DNA of 64,000 bases from Micromussa lordhowensis. Its lineage: Eukaryota; Cnidaria; Anthozoa; Scleractinia; Lobophylliidae. The stretch covers positions 11,381,348 to 11,445,347 of the forward strand of contig OZ026600.1 in NCBI GenBank assembly GCA_964020085.1. Direction: 5' to 3'. The position numbers and the translations under genes were made by a program. Position 1 is the first letter of the stretch. Each line of letters begins with the position of its first letter. The notes under the pieces were generated by a model that saw only the letters and a list, made by a program, of their open reading frames with translations, was not told the DNA's origin and searched no databases. Below are positions 26,382 to 40,054 of the stretch, piece after piece.

Positions 26382-26810
26382 AGCCGAGCATGGCGCACGT
26401 CGCAACTTTGCAAACTAATGGCACCAAAGCACTCCCGGGGTCGGTCCGAGTCCAATATGCAAAGTTTCGGAGCTGCGCGCAATGTCACACTGTGCTAAGC
26501 AGCCCGGCAGATCCCCGGGTGTGGCCGGCTGGCTGCCTCGTTAGTCGAGCTTTGCGCGCGTCGCAACTTTGCAAAGTGATGGCACCAAAGCACTCCCGTG
26601 GTTGGTCCAGGTCCACATGCAAAGTTTCGTAGCTGCGCAAAATGTCTCACTATGCTAACCAGTCGGATTGCTAGTTAGTCGAGCTTGGCGCGCGTCGCAA
26701 CTTTGCAAACTAATGGAACCAAAGCACTCCCGGGCTCAGTCCGGGTCCATATGGAAAGTTTCGGAGCTGCGCAAATTGTGACACTATGCTAACCAGCCCG
26801 ATTGCTAATT

Positions 26811-26943
26811 AGCCGAGCTTGGCGCGCGCGCAACTTTGCAAACTAGTGGCAGCAAAGCACTCCCGGGGTCGGTCCGGGTCCACATGCAAAGTTTCGAAGC
26901 TGCGCAATATGTCACACTATCCTAAGAAGCCCGATTGCTAATT
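26811..26943 (+). repeat. 133-bp S monomer with GCGCGCGCAAC (lineage B marker)
   Basis: The start reads GGCGCGCGCGCAAC instead of GGCGCGCGTCGCAAC, one base shorter, followed by CTAGTGGCAGCAAAG and CTATCCTAAGAAGCCC. The same subtype recurs in B2, B3 (twice), B4, B6, B7, B8 and B9 with the same neighbours, so it is a good register marker for lineage B. Confidence 0.85.
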
Positions 26944-27827
26944 AGCCAAGCTTGGCGCGTGTCGCAACTTTTCAAACTAATGGCACCAAAGCACTCCCGG
27001 GGTCGGTCCGAGTCCACATGCAAAGTTTCGGAGCTGCGCAAAATGTCACACTATGCTAACCAGCCCGGAAGATGCCCGGGTGCCGCCGGCTGGCTGCCTC
27101 GTTAGCCGAGCTTGGCGCGCGTCGCAACTTTGCAAACTAATGGCACCAAAGCACTCCCGGGGTCGGTCCGGGTCCACATGCAAAGTTTCGGACCTGCGCA
27201 AATTGAAACACTATGCTAACCAGCCCGATTGCTAATTAGCCGAGCTTGGCGCGCATCGCAACTTTGCAAACTAATGGCACCAAAGCACTCCCGGGGTCGG
27301 TCCGGGTCCACATGCAAAGTTTCGGAGCTGCGCAAAATGTCACACTATGCTAAGCAGCCCGATTGCTAAAATTAGCCGAGCTTGGCATGCGTCTCAACTT
27401 TGCAAACTAATGGCACCAAAGAACTCCCGGGGTCGGTCCGAGTCCACATGCAAAGTTTCGGAGTTGCACAAAATGTCACACTATGCTAAGCAGCCCGACA
27501 GATCCCCAGGTGCAGCCGGCTAGCTGGCTAGTTAGCCGAGCCTGGCGCGCGTTGCAACTTTGCAAACTAATGGCACCAAAGCACTACTTGCGTCGGTCCG
27601 GGTCCACAGGCAAAGTTTCGGAGCTGCGCAAAATGTCACACTATGCTAACCAGCCCGATTGCTAATTAGCCGAGCTTGGCGCGCGTCGCAACTTTTCAAA
27701 CTAATGGCACCAAAGCACTCCCGGGGTCGGTCCGAGTCCACATGCAAAGTTTCGGAGCTGCGCAAAATGTCACACTATGCTAACCAGCCCGGAAGATGCC
27801 CGGGTGCCGCCGGCTGGCTGCCTCGTT

Positions 27828-28683
27828 AGCCGAGCTTGGCGCGCGTCGCAACTTTGCAAACTAATGGCACCAAAGCACTCCTGGGGTCGGTCCGGGTCCA
27901 CATGCAAAGTTTCGGACCTGCGCAAATTGAAACACTATGCTAACCAGCCCGATTGCTAATTAGCCGAGCTTGGCGCGCATCGCAACTTTGCAAACTAATG
28001 CCACCAAAGCAATCCTGGGGTCGGTCCGGGTCCACATGCAAAGTTTCGGAGCTGCGCAAAATGTCACACTATGCTAACCAGCCCGATTGCTAATTAGCCG
28101 AGCTTGGCGCGCGTCGCAACTTTTCAAACTAATGGCACCAAAGCACTCCCGGGGTCGGTCCGAGTCCACATGCAAAGTTTCGGAGCTGCGCAAAATGTCA
28201 CACTATGCTAACCACCCCGGAAGATGCCCGGGTGCCGCCGGCTGGCTGCCTCGTTAGCCGAGCTTGGCGCGCGTCGCAACTTTGCAAACTAATGGCACCA
28301 AAGCACTCCCGGGGTCGGTCCGGGTCCACATGCAAAGTTTCGGACCTGCGCAAATTGAAACACTATGCTAACCAGCCCGATTGCTAATTAGCCGAGCTTG
28401 GCGCGCATCGCAACTTTGCAAACTAATGCCACCAAAGCAATCCTGGGGTCAGTCCGGGTCCACATGCAAAGTTTCGGAGCTGCGCAAAATGTCACACTAT
28501 GCTAACCAGCCCGATTGCTAATTAGCCGAGCTTGGCGCGCGTCGCAACTTTTCAAACTAATGGCACCAAAGCACTCCCGGGGTCGGTCCGAGTCCACATG
28601 CAAAGTTTCGGAGCTGCGCAAAATGTCACACTATGCTAACCAGCCCGGAAGATGCCCGGGTGCCGCCGGCTGGCTCCCTCGTT
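27828..28683 (+). repeat. 428-bp S-S-L trimer in two tandem copies
   Basis: 27828-28255 and 28256-28683 each consist of S (GGACCTGCGCAAATTGAAAC), S (CACCAAAGCAATCCTGGGG) and L (GGAAGATGCCCGGGTGCCGCC). The pattern starts a third time at 28684. The equivalent place in B2 (37030-37457) has one copy, which accounts for the offset change from 9202 to 8774. Confidence 0.88.
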
Positions 28684-28886
28684 AGCCGAGCTTGGCGCGC
28701 GTCGCAACTTTGCAAACTAATGGCACCAAAGCACTCCCGGGGTCGGTCCGGGTCCACATGCAAAGTTTCGGACCTGCGCAAATTGAAACACTATGCTAAC
28801 CAGCCCGATTGCTAATTAGCCGAGCTTGGCGCGCATCGCAACTTTGCAAACTAATGGCACCAAAGCACTCCCGGGGTCGGTCCGGG

Positions 28887-31512
28887 TCCACATGCAAAGT
28901 TTCGGAGCTGCGCAAAATGTCACACTATGCTAAGCAGCCCGATTGCTAAAATTAGCAGAGCTTGGCGTGCGTCTCAACTTTGCAAACTAATGGCACGAAA
29001 GAACTCCCAGGGTCGGTCCGAGTCCACATGCAAAGTTTTGGAGCTGCGCAAAATGTCACACTATGCTAAGCCACCCGGCAGATCCCCAGGTGCAGCCGGC
29101 TGGCTGGCTAGTTAGCCGAGCTTGGCGCGCGTAGCAACTTTGCAAACTAATGGCACCAAAGCACTCCCGGGGTTGGTCTGAGTCCACATGCAAAGTTTGG
29201 GAGCTGCGCAAAATGTCACACTATTCTAACCAGCCCGGTAGATGCCCGGGTGCGGCCGGCTGGTTGCCTCGTTAGCCGAGCTTGGCGCACGGCGCAACTT
29301 TGCAAACTAATGCCACCAAAGCAATCCTGGGGTCGGTCCGGGTCCACATGCAAAGTTTCGGAGCTGCGCAAAATGTCACACTATGCTAACCAGCCTGATT
29401 GCTAATTAGCCGAGCTTGGCGCGCGTCGCAACTTTTCAAACTAATGGCACCAAAGCACTCCCGGGGTCGGTCCGAGTCCACATGCAAAGTTTCGGAGCTG
29501 TGCAAAATGTCACACTATGCTAACCAGCCCGATAGCTAATTAGCCGAGCTTGGCGCGCATCGCAACTTTGCAAACTAATGGCACCAAAGCACTCCCGGGG
29601 TCGGTCCAAGTCCACATGCAAAGTTTCGGAGCTGCGCAAAATGTCACACTATGCTAAGCAGACCGATTGCTAAAATTAGCCGAGCTTGGCGTGCGTCTCA
29701 ACTTTGCAAACTAATGGCACCAAAGAACTCCCGGGGTCGGTCCGAGTCCACATGCAAAGTTTCGGAGTTGCACAAAATGTCACACTATGCTAAGCAGCCC
29801 GACAGATCCCCAGGTGCAGCCGGCTAGCTGCCTAGTTAGCCGAGCTTGGCGCGCGTTGCAACTTTGCAAACTAATGGCACCAAAGCACTACTTGCGTCGG
29901 TCCGGGTCCACATGCAAAGTTTCGGAGCTGCGCAAATGTCACACTATGCTAAGCAGCCCGATTGCTAATTAGCTGAGCTTGGCACGCGTCGCAACTTTGC
30001 AAACTAATGGCACCAAAGCACTCCCAGGGTCGGTCCGAGTCCACATGCAAAGTTTTGGAGCTGCGCAAAATGTCACACTATGCTAAGCCACCCGTCAGAT
30101 CCCCAGGTGCGGCCGGCTGGGTGGCTAGTAAGCCGAGCTTGGCGCGCGTAGCAACTTTGCAAACTAATGGCACCAAAGAACTCCCGGGGTTGGTCTGAGT
30201 CCACATGCAAAGTTTCGGAGCTGCGCAAAATGTCACACTATGCTAAGCAGCCCGATTGCTAAAATTAGCCGAGCTTGGCGTGCGTCTCAACTTTGCAAAC
30301 TAATGGCACCAAAGAACTCCCAGGGTCGGTCCGAGTCCACATGCAAAGTTTTGGAGCTGCGCAAAATATCACACTATGCTAAGCCACCCGGCAGATCCCC
30401 AGGTGCGGCCGGCTGGCTGGCTAGTTAGCCGAGCTTGGCGCGCGTAGCAACTTTGCAAACTAATGGCACCAAAGCACTCCCGGGGTTGGTCTGAGTCCAC
30501 ATGCAAAGTTTGGGAGCTGCGCAAAATGTCACACTATTCTAACCAGCCCGGTAGATTCCCGGGTGCGGCCGGCTGGTTGCCTCGTTAGCCGAGCTTGGCG
30601 CACGGCGCAACTTTGCAAACTAATGCCACCAAAGCAATCCTGGGGTCGGTCCGGGTCCACATGCAAAGTTTCGGAGCTGCGCAAAATGTCACACTATGCT
30701 AACCAGCCCGATTGCTAATTAGCCGAGCTTGGCGCGCGTCGCAACTTTTCAAACTAATGGCACCAAAGCACTCCCGGGGTCGGTCCGAGTCCACATGCAA
30801 AGTTTCGGAGCTGCGCAAAATGTCACACTATGCTAACCAGCCCGATTGCTAATTAGCCGAGCTTGGCGCGCATCGCAACTTTGCAAACTAATGGCACCAA
30901 AGCACTCCCGGGGTCGGTCCGGGTCCACATGCAAAGTTTCGGAGCTGCGCAAAATGTCACACTATGCTAAGCAGACCGATTGCTAAAATTAGCCGAGCTT
31001 GGCGTGCGTCTCAACTTTGCAAACTAATGGCACCAAAGAACTCCCGGGGTCGGTCCGAGTCCACATGCAAAGTTTCGGAGTTGCACAAAATGTCACACTA
31101 TGCTAAGCAGCCCGACAGATCCCCAGGTGCAGCCGGCTAGCTGGCTAGTTAGCCGAGCTTGGCGCGCGTTGCAACTTTGCAAACTAATGGCACCAAAGCA
31201 CTACTTGCGTCGGTCCGGGTCCACATGCAAAGTTTCGGAGCTGCGCAAATGTCACACTATGCTAAGCAGCCCGATTGCTAATTAGCTGAGCTTGGCACGC
31301 GTCGCAACTTTGCAAACTAATGGCACCAAAGCACTCCCAGGGTCGGCCGAGTCCACATGCAAAGTTTTGGAGCTGCGCAAAATGTCACACTATGCTAAGC
31401 CACCCGGCAGATCCCCAGGCGCGGCCGGCTGGCTGGCTAGTAAGCCGAGCTTGGCGCGCGTAGCAACTTTGCAAACTAATGGCACCAAAGAACTCCCGGG
31501 GTTGGTCTGAGT
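28887..31512 (+). repeat. Two adjacent 1313-bp copies
   Basis: 28887-30199 and 30200-31512 match monomer by monomer, for example CTAAAATTAGC at 28947 and 30260, and the ACAGATCCCCAGGTGCAG L monomer in both. They differ by scattered substitutions and a 1-bp loss at about 31347 (GGGTCGGCCGAGTCC). Exact breakpoints lie in the conserved core and cannot be placed to the base. Confidence 0.8.
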
Positions 31513-34500
31513 CCACATGCAAAGTTTGGGAGCTGCGCAAAATGTCACACTATTCTAACCAGCCCGGTAGATGCCCGGGTGCGGCCGGCTGGTTGCCTCG
31601 TTAGCCGAGCTTGGCGCACGTCGCAACTTTGCAAACTAATGCCACCAAAGCAATCCTGGGGTCGGTCCGGGTCCACATGCAAAGTTTCGGAGCTGCGCAA
31701 AATGTCACACTATGCTAACCAGCCCGATTGCTAATTAGCCGAGCTTGGCGCGCGTCGCAACTTTGCAAACTAATGGCACCAAAGCACTCCCGGGGTCGGT
31801 CCGAGTCCACATGCAAAGTTTCGGAGCAGCGAAAAATGTCACACTGTGCCAACCAGCCCTGCAGATGCCCTGGTGCAGCAGGCTGGCTGCCTTGTTAGCC
31901 GAGCTTGGCGCACGTCGCAACTTTGCAAACTAATGGCACCAAAGCACTCCCGGGGTCGGTCCGGGTCCACATGCAAAGTTTTGGAGCTGCGCAAAATGTC
32001 ACACTATGCTAACCAGCCCGGCAGATGCCCGGGTGCTGCCTGCTGGCTGCCTCGTTAGCCGAACTTGGCGCGCGTCGCAAGTTTGCAAACTAATGGCACC
32101 AAAGCACTCCCGCGGTTGTTCCGAGTCCACATGCAAACTTTGGGAGCTGCGCAAAATGTCACACTATTCTAACCAGGCCGGTAGATGCCCGGGTGCGGCC
32201 GGCTGGTTGCCTCGTTAGCCGAGCTTGGCGCACGTCGCAACTTTGCAAACTAATGCCACCAAAGCAATCCTGGGGTCGGTCCAAGTCCACATGCAAAGTT
32301 TCGAAGCTGCGCAAACTGTCACACTATGCTAACCAGGCCGACTGCTAATTAGCCGAGCTTGGCGCGCGTCGCAACTTTGCAAACTAATGGCACCAAAGCC
32401 CTCCTGGGGTTGCTCCGAGTCCACATGCAAAGTTTCGAAGCTACGCAAACTGTCACACTATGCTAACCAGCCCGATTGCTAATAAGTCGAGCTTGTCGCG
32501 CGTCGCAACTTTGCAAACTAGTGGCAGCAAAGCACTTCCGGGGTCGGTCCAGGTCCACATGCAAAGTTTCGGAGCTGCGCAATATGTCACACTATCCTAA
32601 GAAGCCCGATAGCTAATTAGCCGAGCTTGGCGCGCGTCGCAATTTTGCAAACTAATGGCACCAAAGCACTCCCGGGGTCGGTCCAAGTCCACATGCAAAG
32701 TTTCGGAGCTGCGCAAAAGGTCACACTATGCTAACCAGCCCGGCCGATCCCCGGGTGCGGCCGGCTGGCTGCCTCGTTAGCCGAGCTTGGCGCGCGTCGC
32801 AACTTTGCAAACTAATGGCACCAAAGCACTCCCGGGGTCGGTCCGAGTCCACATGCAAAGTTTCGGAGCAGCGAAAAATGTCACACTGTGCCAACCAGCC
32901 CGGGAGATGCCCGGGTGCAGCCGGCTGGCTGCCTCATTAGCCGAGCTTGGCGCGCGTCGCAATTTTGCAAACTAATGGCACCAAAGCACTCCCGGGGTCG
33001 GTCCGGGTCCACATGCAAAGTTTCGGAGCTGCGCAAAATGTCACACTATGCTAACCAGCCCGATTGCTAATTAGCCGAGCTTGGGGCGCGTCGCAACTTT
33101 GCAAACTAATGGCACCAAAGCACTCCCGGGGTCGGTCCGAGTCCACATGCAAAGTTTCGGAGCGGCGAAAAATGTCACACTGTGCCAACCAGCCCGGCAG
33201 ATGCCCTGGTGCAGCCGGCTGGCTGCCTTGTTAGCCGAGCTTGGCGCACGTCGCAACTTTGCAAACTAATGGCACCAAAGCACTCCCGGGGTCGGTCCGG
33301 GTCCAGATGCAAAGTTTTGGAGCTGCGCAAAATGTCACACTATGCTAACCAGCCCGATTGCTAATTAGCCGACCTTGGCGTGCGTCGCAACTTTTCAAAC
33401 TTATGGCACCAAAGCACTCCCAAGGTCGGTCCGAGTCCACATTCAAAGTTTCGGAGCTGCGCAAAATGTCACACTATGCTAACCAGCCCGGCAGATGCCT
33501 GGGTGCGGCCGGCTGGCTGCCTCGTTAGCCGAGCTTGGCGCGCGTCGCAAGTTTGCAAACTAATGGCACCAAAGCGCTCCCGGGGTTCGTCCGAGTCCAC
33601 ATGCAAAGTTTGGGAGCTGCGCAAAATGTCACACTATTCTAACCAGCCCGGTAGATGCCCGAGTGCGGCCGGCTGGTTGCCTCGTTAGCCGAGCTTGGCG
33701 CACGTCGCAACTTTGCAAACTAATGCCACCAAAGCAATCCTGGGGTCGGTCCAGGTCCACCTGCAAAGTTTCGGAGCTGCGCAAAATGTCACACTATGCT
33801 ACCCACCCCGATTGCTAATTAGCCGAGCTTGGCGCGCGTCCCAACTTTGCAAACTAATGACACCAAAGCACTCCCGGGTTCGGTCCGAGTCCACATGCAA
33901 AGTTTCGAAGCTGCGCAAACTGTCACACTATGCTAACCAGCCCGGCAGATCCCCGGGTGCAGCCGGCTGGCTGCATCGTTAGCCGAGCTTGGCGCACGTC
34001 GCAACTTTGCAAACTAATGGCACCAAAGCACTCCCGGGGTCGGTCCGGGTCCACATGCAAAGTTTTGGAGCTGCGCAAAATGTCACACTATGTTAACCAG
34101 CCCGATTGCTAATTAGCCGACCTTCGCGCGCGTCGCAACCTTTCAAACTTATGGCACCAAAGCACTCCCAAGGTCGGTCCGAGTCCACATGCAAAGTTTC
34201 GGAGCTGCGCAAAATGTCACACTATGCTAACCAGCCCGGCAGATGCCTCGGTGCGGCCGGCTGGCTGCCTCGTTAGCCGAGCTTGGCGCGCGTCGCAAGT
34301 TTGCAAACTAATTGCACCAAAGCACTCCCGGGGTTGGTCCGAGTCCACATGCAAAGTTTGGGAGCTGCGCATAATGTCACTTTTTTCTAACCAGCCCGGT
34401 AGATGCCCGGGTGCGGCCGGCTGGTTGCCTCGTTAGCTGGGCTTGGCGCACGTCGCAACTTTGCAAACTAATGCCACCAAAGCAATCCTGGGGTCGGTCC

Positions 34501-34568
34501 GGGTCCACATGCAAAGTTTCGGAGCTGCGCAAAATGTCACACTATGCTAACCAGCCCGATTGCTAATT

Positions 34569-35496
34569 AGTCGAGCTTGTCGCGCGTCGCAACTTTGCAA
34601 ACTAGTGGCAGCAAAGCACTCCCGGGGTCGGTCCGGGTCCACATGCAAAGTTTCGGAGCTGCGCAATATGTCACACTATCCTAAGAAGCCCGATTGCTAA
34701 TTAGCCGAGCTTGGCGCGCGTCGCAATTTTGCAAACTAATGGAACCAAAGCACTCCCGGGGTCGGTCCAAGTCCACATGCAAAGTTTCGGAGCTACGCAA
34801 AAGGTCACACTATGCTAACCAGCCCGGCCCATCCCCGGGTGCGGCCGGCTGGCTGCCTGGTTAGCCGAGCTTGGTGCGCGTCGCAACTTTGCAAACTAAT
34901 GGAACCAAAGTACTCCCGGGGTCGGTCCGGGTCCACATGCAAAGTTTCGGAGCTGCGCAAAATGTCACACTATGCTAACCAGCCCGATTGCTAATTAGCC
35001 GGGCTTGGCTCACGTCGCAAATTTGCAAACTAATGGCACCAAAGCACTCCTCTTTTCGGTCCGGGTCCACATGCAAAGTTTCGGAGCTGCGCAAAATGTC
35101 ACACTATGCTAACTAGCCCGATTGCTAATTAGCCGAGCTTGGTGCGCGTCGCAACTTTGCAAACTAATGGCACCAAAGCACTCCCGGGGTCGGTCCGAGT
35201 CCACATGCAAAGTTTCGAAGCAGCGAAAAATGTCACACTATGCCAATTAGGCCAGCAGACGCCCGGGTGCGGCCGGCTGGCCTCCTTGTTAGCCGAGCTT
35301 GGCGTGCTTCGCAACTTTGCAAACTAATGGCACCAAAGCACTCCCGGGGTCGGTCCGGGTCCACATGCAAAGTTTCGGAGCTGCGCAAAATGTCACACTA
35401 TGCTAACCAGTCGGATTGCTAGTTAGCCGAGCTTGGCGCGCGTCGCAACTTTCCAAACTAATGGCACCAAAGCACTCCCGGGGTCGGTCCGGGTCC
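34569..35496 (+). repeat. Lineage A block embedded in lineage B
   Basis: This stretch matches 4817-5744 of A1 at constant offset 29752. It carries AGTCGAGCTTGTCGCGCG, CTAGTGGCAGCAAAG, CTATCCTAAGAAGCC, the GCCCATCCCCGGG L monomer and a version of the TTTTCGG marker (CACTCCTCTTTTCGG). A shorter copy of the same block lies at 56316-56820 in B7. Confidence 0.82.
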
Positions 35497-35584
35497 ACAT
35501 GCAAAGTTTTGGAGCTGCGCAAAATGTCACACTATGCTAACCAGCCCGGCAGATGTCCGGGTGCGGCCGGCTGGCTGCCTCGTT

Positions 35585-38500
35585 AGCCGAGCATGGCGCA
35601 CGTCGCAACTTTGCAAACTAATGGCACCAAAGCACTCCCGGGGTCGGTCCGAGTCCAATATGCAAAGTTTCGGAGCTGCGCACAATGTCACACTGTGCTA
35701 AGCAGCCCGGCAGATCCCCGGGTGTGGCCGGCTGGCTGCCTCGTTAGTCGAGCTTTGCGCGCGTCGCAACTTTGCAAAGTGATGGCACCAAAGCACTCCC
35801 GTGGTTGGTCCAGGTCCACATGCAAAGTTTCGTAGCTGCGCAAAATGTCTCACTATGCTAACCAGTCGGATTGCTAGTTAGCCGAGCTTGGCGCGCGTCG
35901 CAACTTTGCAAACTAATGGAACCAAAGCACTCCCGGGCTCAGTCCGGGTCCATATGGAAAGTTTCGGAGCTACGCAAATTGTGACACTATGCTAACCAGC
36001 CCGATTGCTAATTAGCCGAGCTTGGCGCGCGCGCAACTTTGCAAACTAGTGGCAGCAAAGCACTCCCGGGGTCGGTCCGGGTCCACATGCAAAGTTTCGA
36101 AGCTGCGCAATATGTCACACTATCCTAAGAAGCCCGATTGCTAATTAGCCAAGCTTGGCGCGCGTCGCAACTTTTCAAACTAATGGCACCAAAGCACTCC
36201 CGGGGTCGGTCCGAGTCCACATGCAAAGTTTCGGAGCTGCGCAAAATGTCACACTATGCTAACCAGCCCGGAAGATGCCCGGGTGCCGCCGGCTGGCTGC
36301 CTCGTTAGCCGAGCTTGGCGCGCGTCGCAACTTTGCAAACTAATGGCACCAAAGCACTCCCGGGGTCGGTCCGGGTCCACATGCAAAGTTTCGGACCTGC
36401 GCAAATTGAAACACTATGCTAACCAGCCCGATTGCTAATTAGCCGAGCTTGGCGCGCATCGCAACTTTGCAAACTAATGGCACCAAAGCACTCCCGGGGT
36501 CGGTCCGGGTCCACATGCAAAGTTTCGGAGCTGCGCAAAATGTCACACTATGCTAAGCAGCCCGATTGCTAAAATTAGCCGAGCTTGGCATGCGTCTCAA
36601 CTTTGCAAACTAATGGCACCAAAGAACTCCCGGGGTCGGTCCGAGTCCACATGCAAAGTTTCGGACTTGCACAAAATGTCACACTATGCTAAGCAGCCCG
36701 ACAGATCCCCAGGTGCAGCCGGCTAGCTGGCTAGTTAGCCGAGCCTGGCGCGCGTTGCAACTTTGCAAACTAATGGCACCAAAGCACTACTTGCGTCGGT
36801 CCGGGTCCACATGCAAAGTTTCGGAGCTGCGCAAATGTCACACTATGCTAACCAGCCCGATTGCTAATTAGCCGAGCTTGGCGCGCGTCGCAACTTTTCA
36901 AACTAATGGCACCAAAGCACTCCCGGGGTCGGTCCGAGTCCACATGCAAAGTTTCGGAGCTGCGCAAAATGTCACACTATGCTAACCAGCCCGGAAGATG
37001 CCCGGGTGCCGCCGGCTGGCTGCCTCTTTAGCCGAGCTTGGCGCGCGTCGCAACTTTGCAAACTAATGGCACCAAAGCACTCCCGGGGTCGGTCCGGGTC
37101 CACATGCAAAGTTTCGGACCTGCGCAAATTGAAACACTATGCTAACCAGCCCGATTGCTAATTAGCCGAGCTTGGTGCGCATCGCAACTTTGCAAACTAA
37201 TGCCACCAAAGCAATCCTGGGGTCGGTCTGGGTCCACATGCAAAGTTTCGGAGCTGCGCAAAATGTCACACTATGCTAACCAGCCCGATTGCTAATTAGC
37301 CGAGCTTGGCGCGCGTCGCAACTTTTAAAACTAATGGCACCAAAGCACTCCCGGGGTCGGTCCGAGTCCACATGCAAAGTTTCGGAGCTGCGCAAAATGT
37401 CACACTATGCTAACCAGCCCGAAAGATGCCCGGGTGCCGCCGGCTGGCTGCCTCGTTAGCCGAGCTTGGCGCGCGTCGCAACTTTGCAAACTAATGGCAC
37501 CAAAGCACTCCCGGGGTCGGTCCGGGTCCACATGCAAAGTTTCGGACCTGCGCAAATTGAAACACTATGCTAACCAGCCCGATTGCTAATTAGACGAGCT
37601 TGGCGCGCATCGCAACTTTGCAAACTAATGGCACCAAAGCACTCCCGGGGTCGGTCCGGGTCCACATGCAAAGTTTCGGAGCTGCGCAAAATGTCACACT
37701 ATGCTAAGCAGCCCGATTGCTAAAATTAGCCGAGCTTGGCGTGCGTCTCAACTTTGCAAACTAATGGCACCAAAGAACTCCCAGGGTCGGTCCGAGTCCA
37801 CATGCAAAGTTTTGGAGCTGCGCAAAATGTCACACTATGCTAAGCCACCCGGCAGATCCCCAGGTGCGGCCGGCTGGCTGGCTAGTTAGCCGAGCTTGGC
37901 GCGCGTAGCAACTTTGCAAACTAATGGCACCAAAGCACTATCGGGGTTGGTCTGAGTCCACATGCAAAGTTTGGGAGCTGCGCAAAATGTCACACTATTC
38001 TAACCAGCCCGGTAGATGCCCGGGTGCGGCCGGCTAGTTGCCTCGTTAGCCGAGCTTGGTGCACGGCGCAACTTTGCAAACTAATGCCACCAAAGCAATC
38101 CTGGGGTCGGTCCGGGTCCACATGCAAAGTTTCGGAGCTGCGCAAAATGTCACACTATGCTAACCAGCCCGATTGCTAATTAGCCGAGCTTGGCGCGCAT
38201 CGCAACTTTTCAAACTAATGGCACCAAAGCACTCCCGGGGTCGGTCCGAGTCCCCATGCAAAGTTTCGGAGCTGCGCAAAATGTCAGACTATGCTAACCA
38301 GCCCGATTGCTAATTAGCCGAGCTTGGCGCGCATCGCAACTTTGCAAACTAATGGCACCAAAGCACTCCCGGGGTCGGTCCGGGTCCACATGCAAAGTTT
38401 CGGAGCTGCGCAAAATGTCACACTATGCTAACCAGCCCGATTGCTAATTAGCCGAGCTTGGCGCGCGTCGCAACTTTTCAAACTAATGGCACCAAAGCAC

Positions 38501-39759
38501 TCCCGGGGTTGGTCCGAGTCCACATGCAAAGTTTCGGAGCTGCGCAAAATGTCACACTATGCTAACCAGCCCGGAAGATGCCCGGGTGCCGCCGGCTGGC
38601 TGCCTCGTTAGCCGAGCTTGGCGCGCGTCGCAACTTTGCAAACTAATGGCACCAAAGCACTCCCGGGGTCGGTCCGGGTCCACATGCAAAGTTTTGGAGC
38701 TGCGCAAAATGTCACACTATGCTAACCAGCCCGATTGCTAATTAGCCGACCTTCGCGCGCGTCGCAACTTTTCAAACTTATGGCACCAAAGCACTCCCAA
38801 GGTCGGTCCGAGTCCACATGCAAAGTTTCGGAGCTGCGCAAAATCTCACACTATGCTAACCAGCCCGGTAGATGCCCGGGTGCGGCCGGCTGGTTGCCTC
38901 GTTAGCCGAGCTTGGCGCACGTCGCAACTCTGCAAACTAATGCCACCAAAGCAATCCTGGGGTCGGTCCGGGTCCACATGCAAAGTTTCGGAGCTGCGCA
39001 AAATGTCACACTATGCTAACCAGCCCGATTGCTAATTAGCCGAGCTTGGCGCGCGTCGCAACTTTTCAAACTAATGGCACCAAAGCACTCCCGGGGTCGG
39101 TCCGGGTCCACATGCAAAGTTTCGGAGCTGCGCAAAATGTCACACTATGCTAACCAGCCTGATTGCTAATTAGCCGAGCTTGGCGCGCGTCGCAACTTTT
39201 CAAACTAATGGCACCAAAGCACTCCCGGGGTCGGTCCGAGTCCACATGCAAAGTTTCGGAGCTGCGCAAAATGTCACACTATGCTAACCAGCCCGATTGC
39301 TAATTAGCCGAGCTTGGCGCGCGTCGCAACTTTGCAAACTAATGGCACCAAAGCACTCCCGGGGTCGGTCCGAGTCCTCATGCAAAGTTTCGGAGCAGCG
39401 AAAAATGTCACACTGTGCCAACCAGCCCGGCAGATGCCCTGGTGCAGCCGGCAGGCTGCCTTGTTAGCCGAGCTTGGCGCATGTCGCAACTTTGCAAACT
39501 AATGGCGCCAAAGCACTCCCGGGGTCGGTCCGGGTCCACATGCAAAGTTTTGGAGCTGCGCAAAATGTCACACTATGCTAACCAGCCCGATTGCTAATTA
39601 GCCGACCTTGGCATGCGTCGCAACTTTTCAAACTTATGGCACCAAAGCACTCCCAAGGTCGGTCCTAGTCCACATGCAAAGTTTCGGAGCTGCGCAAAAT
39701 GTCACACTATGCTAACCAGCCCGGCAGATGCCTGGGTGCGGCCGGCTGGCTGCCTCGTT
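35585..39759 (+). repeat. Lineage B unit B2 (4175 bp)
   Basis: B2 starts at the anchor monomer and follows B1 at offset 9203 or 9202, then 8774 because it has one fewer 428-bp trimer, up to about 38.4 kb. The part from 38048 onward is repeated 4923 bp later at 42971. Confidence 0.8.
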
Positions 39760-40054
39760 AGCCGAGCTTGGCGCGCGTCGCAAGTTTTCAAACTAATGGC
39801 ACCAAAGCACTCCCGGGGTCGGTCCGAGTCCAATATGCAAAGTTTCGGAGCTGCGCACAATGTCACACTGTGCTAACCAGCCCGGCAGATCCCCGGGTGT
39901 GGCCGGCTGGCTGCCTCGTTAGTCGAGCTTTGCGCGCGTCGCAACTTTGCAAAGTAATGGCACCAAAGCACTCCCGTGGTTGGTCCAGGTCCACATGCAA
40001 AGTTTCGGAGCTGCGCAAAATGTCACACTATGCTAACCAGTCGGATTGCTAGTT

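Larger units (their letters stand above)
26382..35584 (+). repeat. Lineage B unit B1 (9203 bp, composite)
   Basis: B1 begins with the lineage B anchor: a 161-bp L monomer with CCAATATGCAAAG and CACACTGTGCTAA, then the monomer with AGTCGAGCTTTGCG and CACTCCCGTGGTTGGTCCAGG. Its first 1.3 kb match B3 at offset 13378. It contains a 428-bp trimer tandem, a 1313-bp tandem duplication, and from about 31.7 kb a mosaic stretch with blocks like other B units and like lineage A. B2 matches it at offset 9203. Confidence 0.8.
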
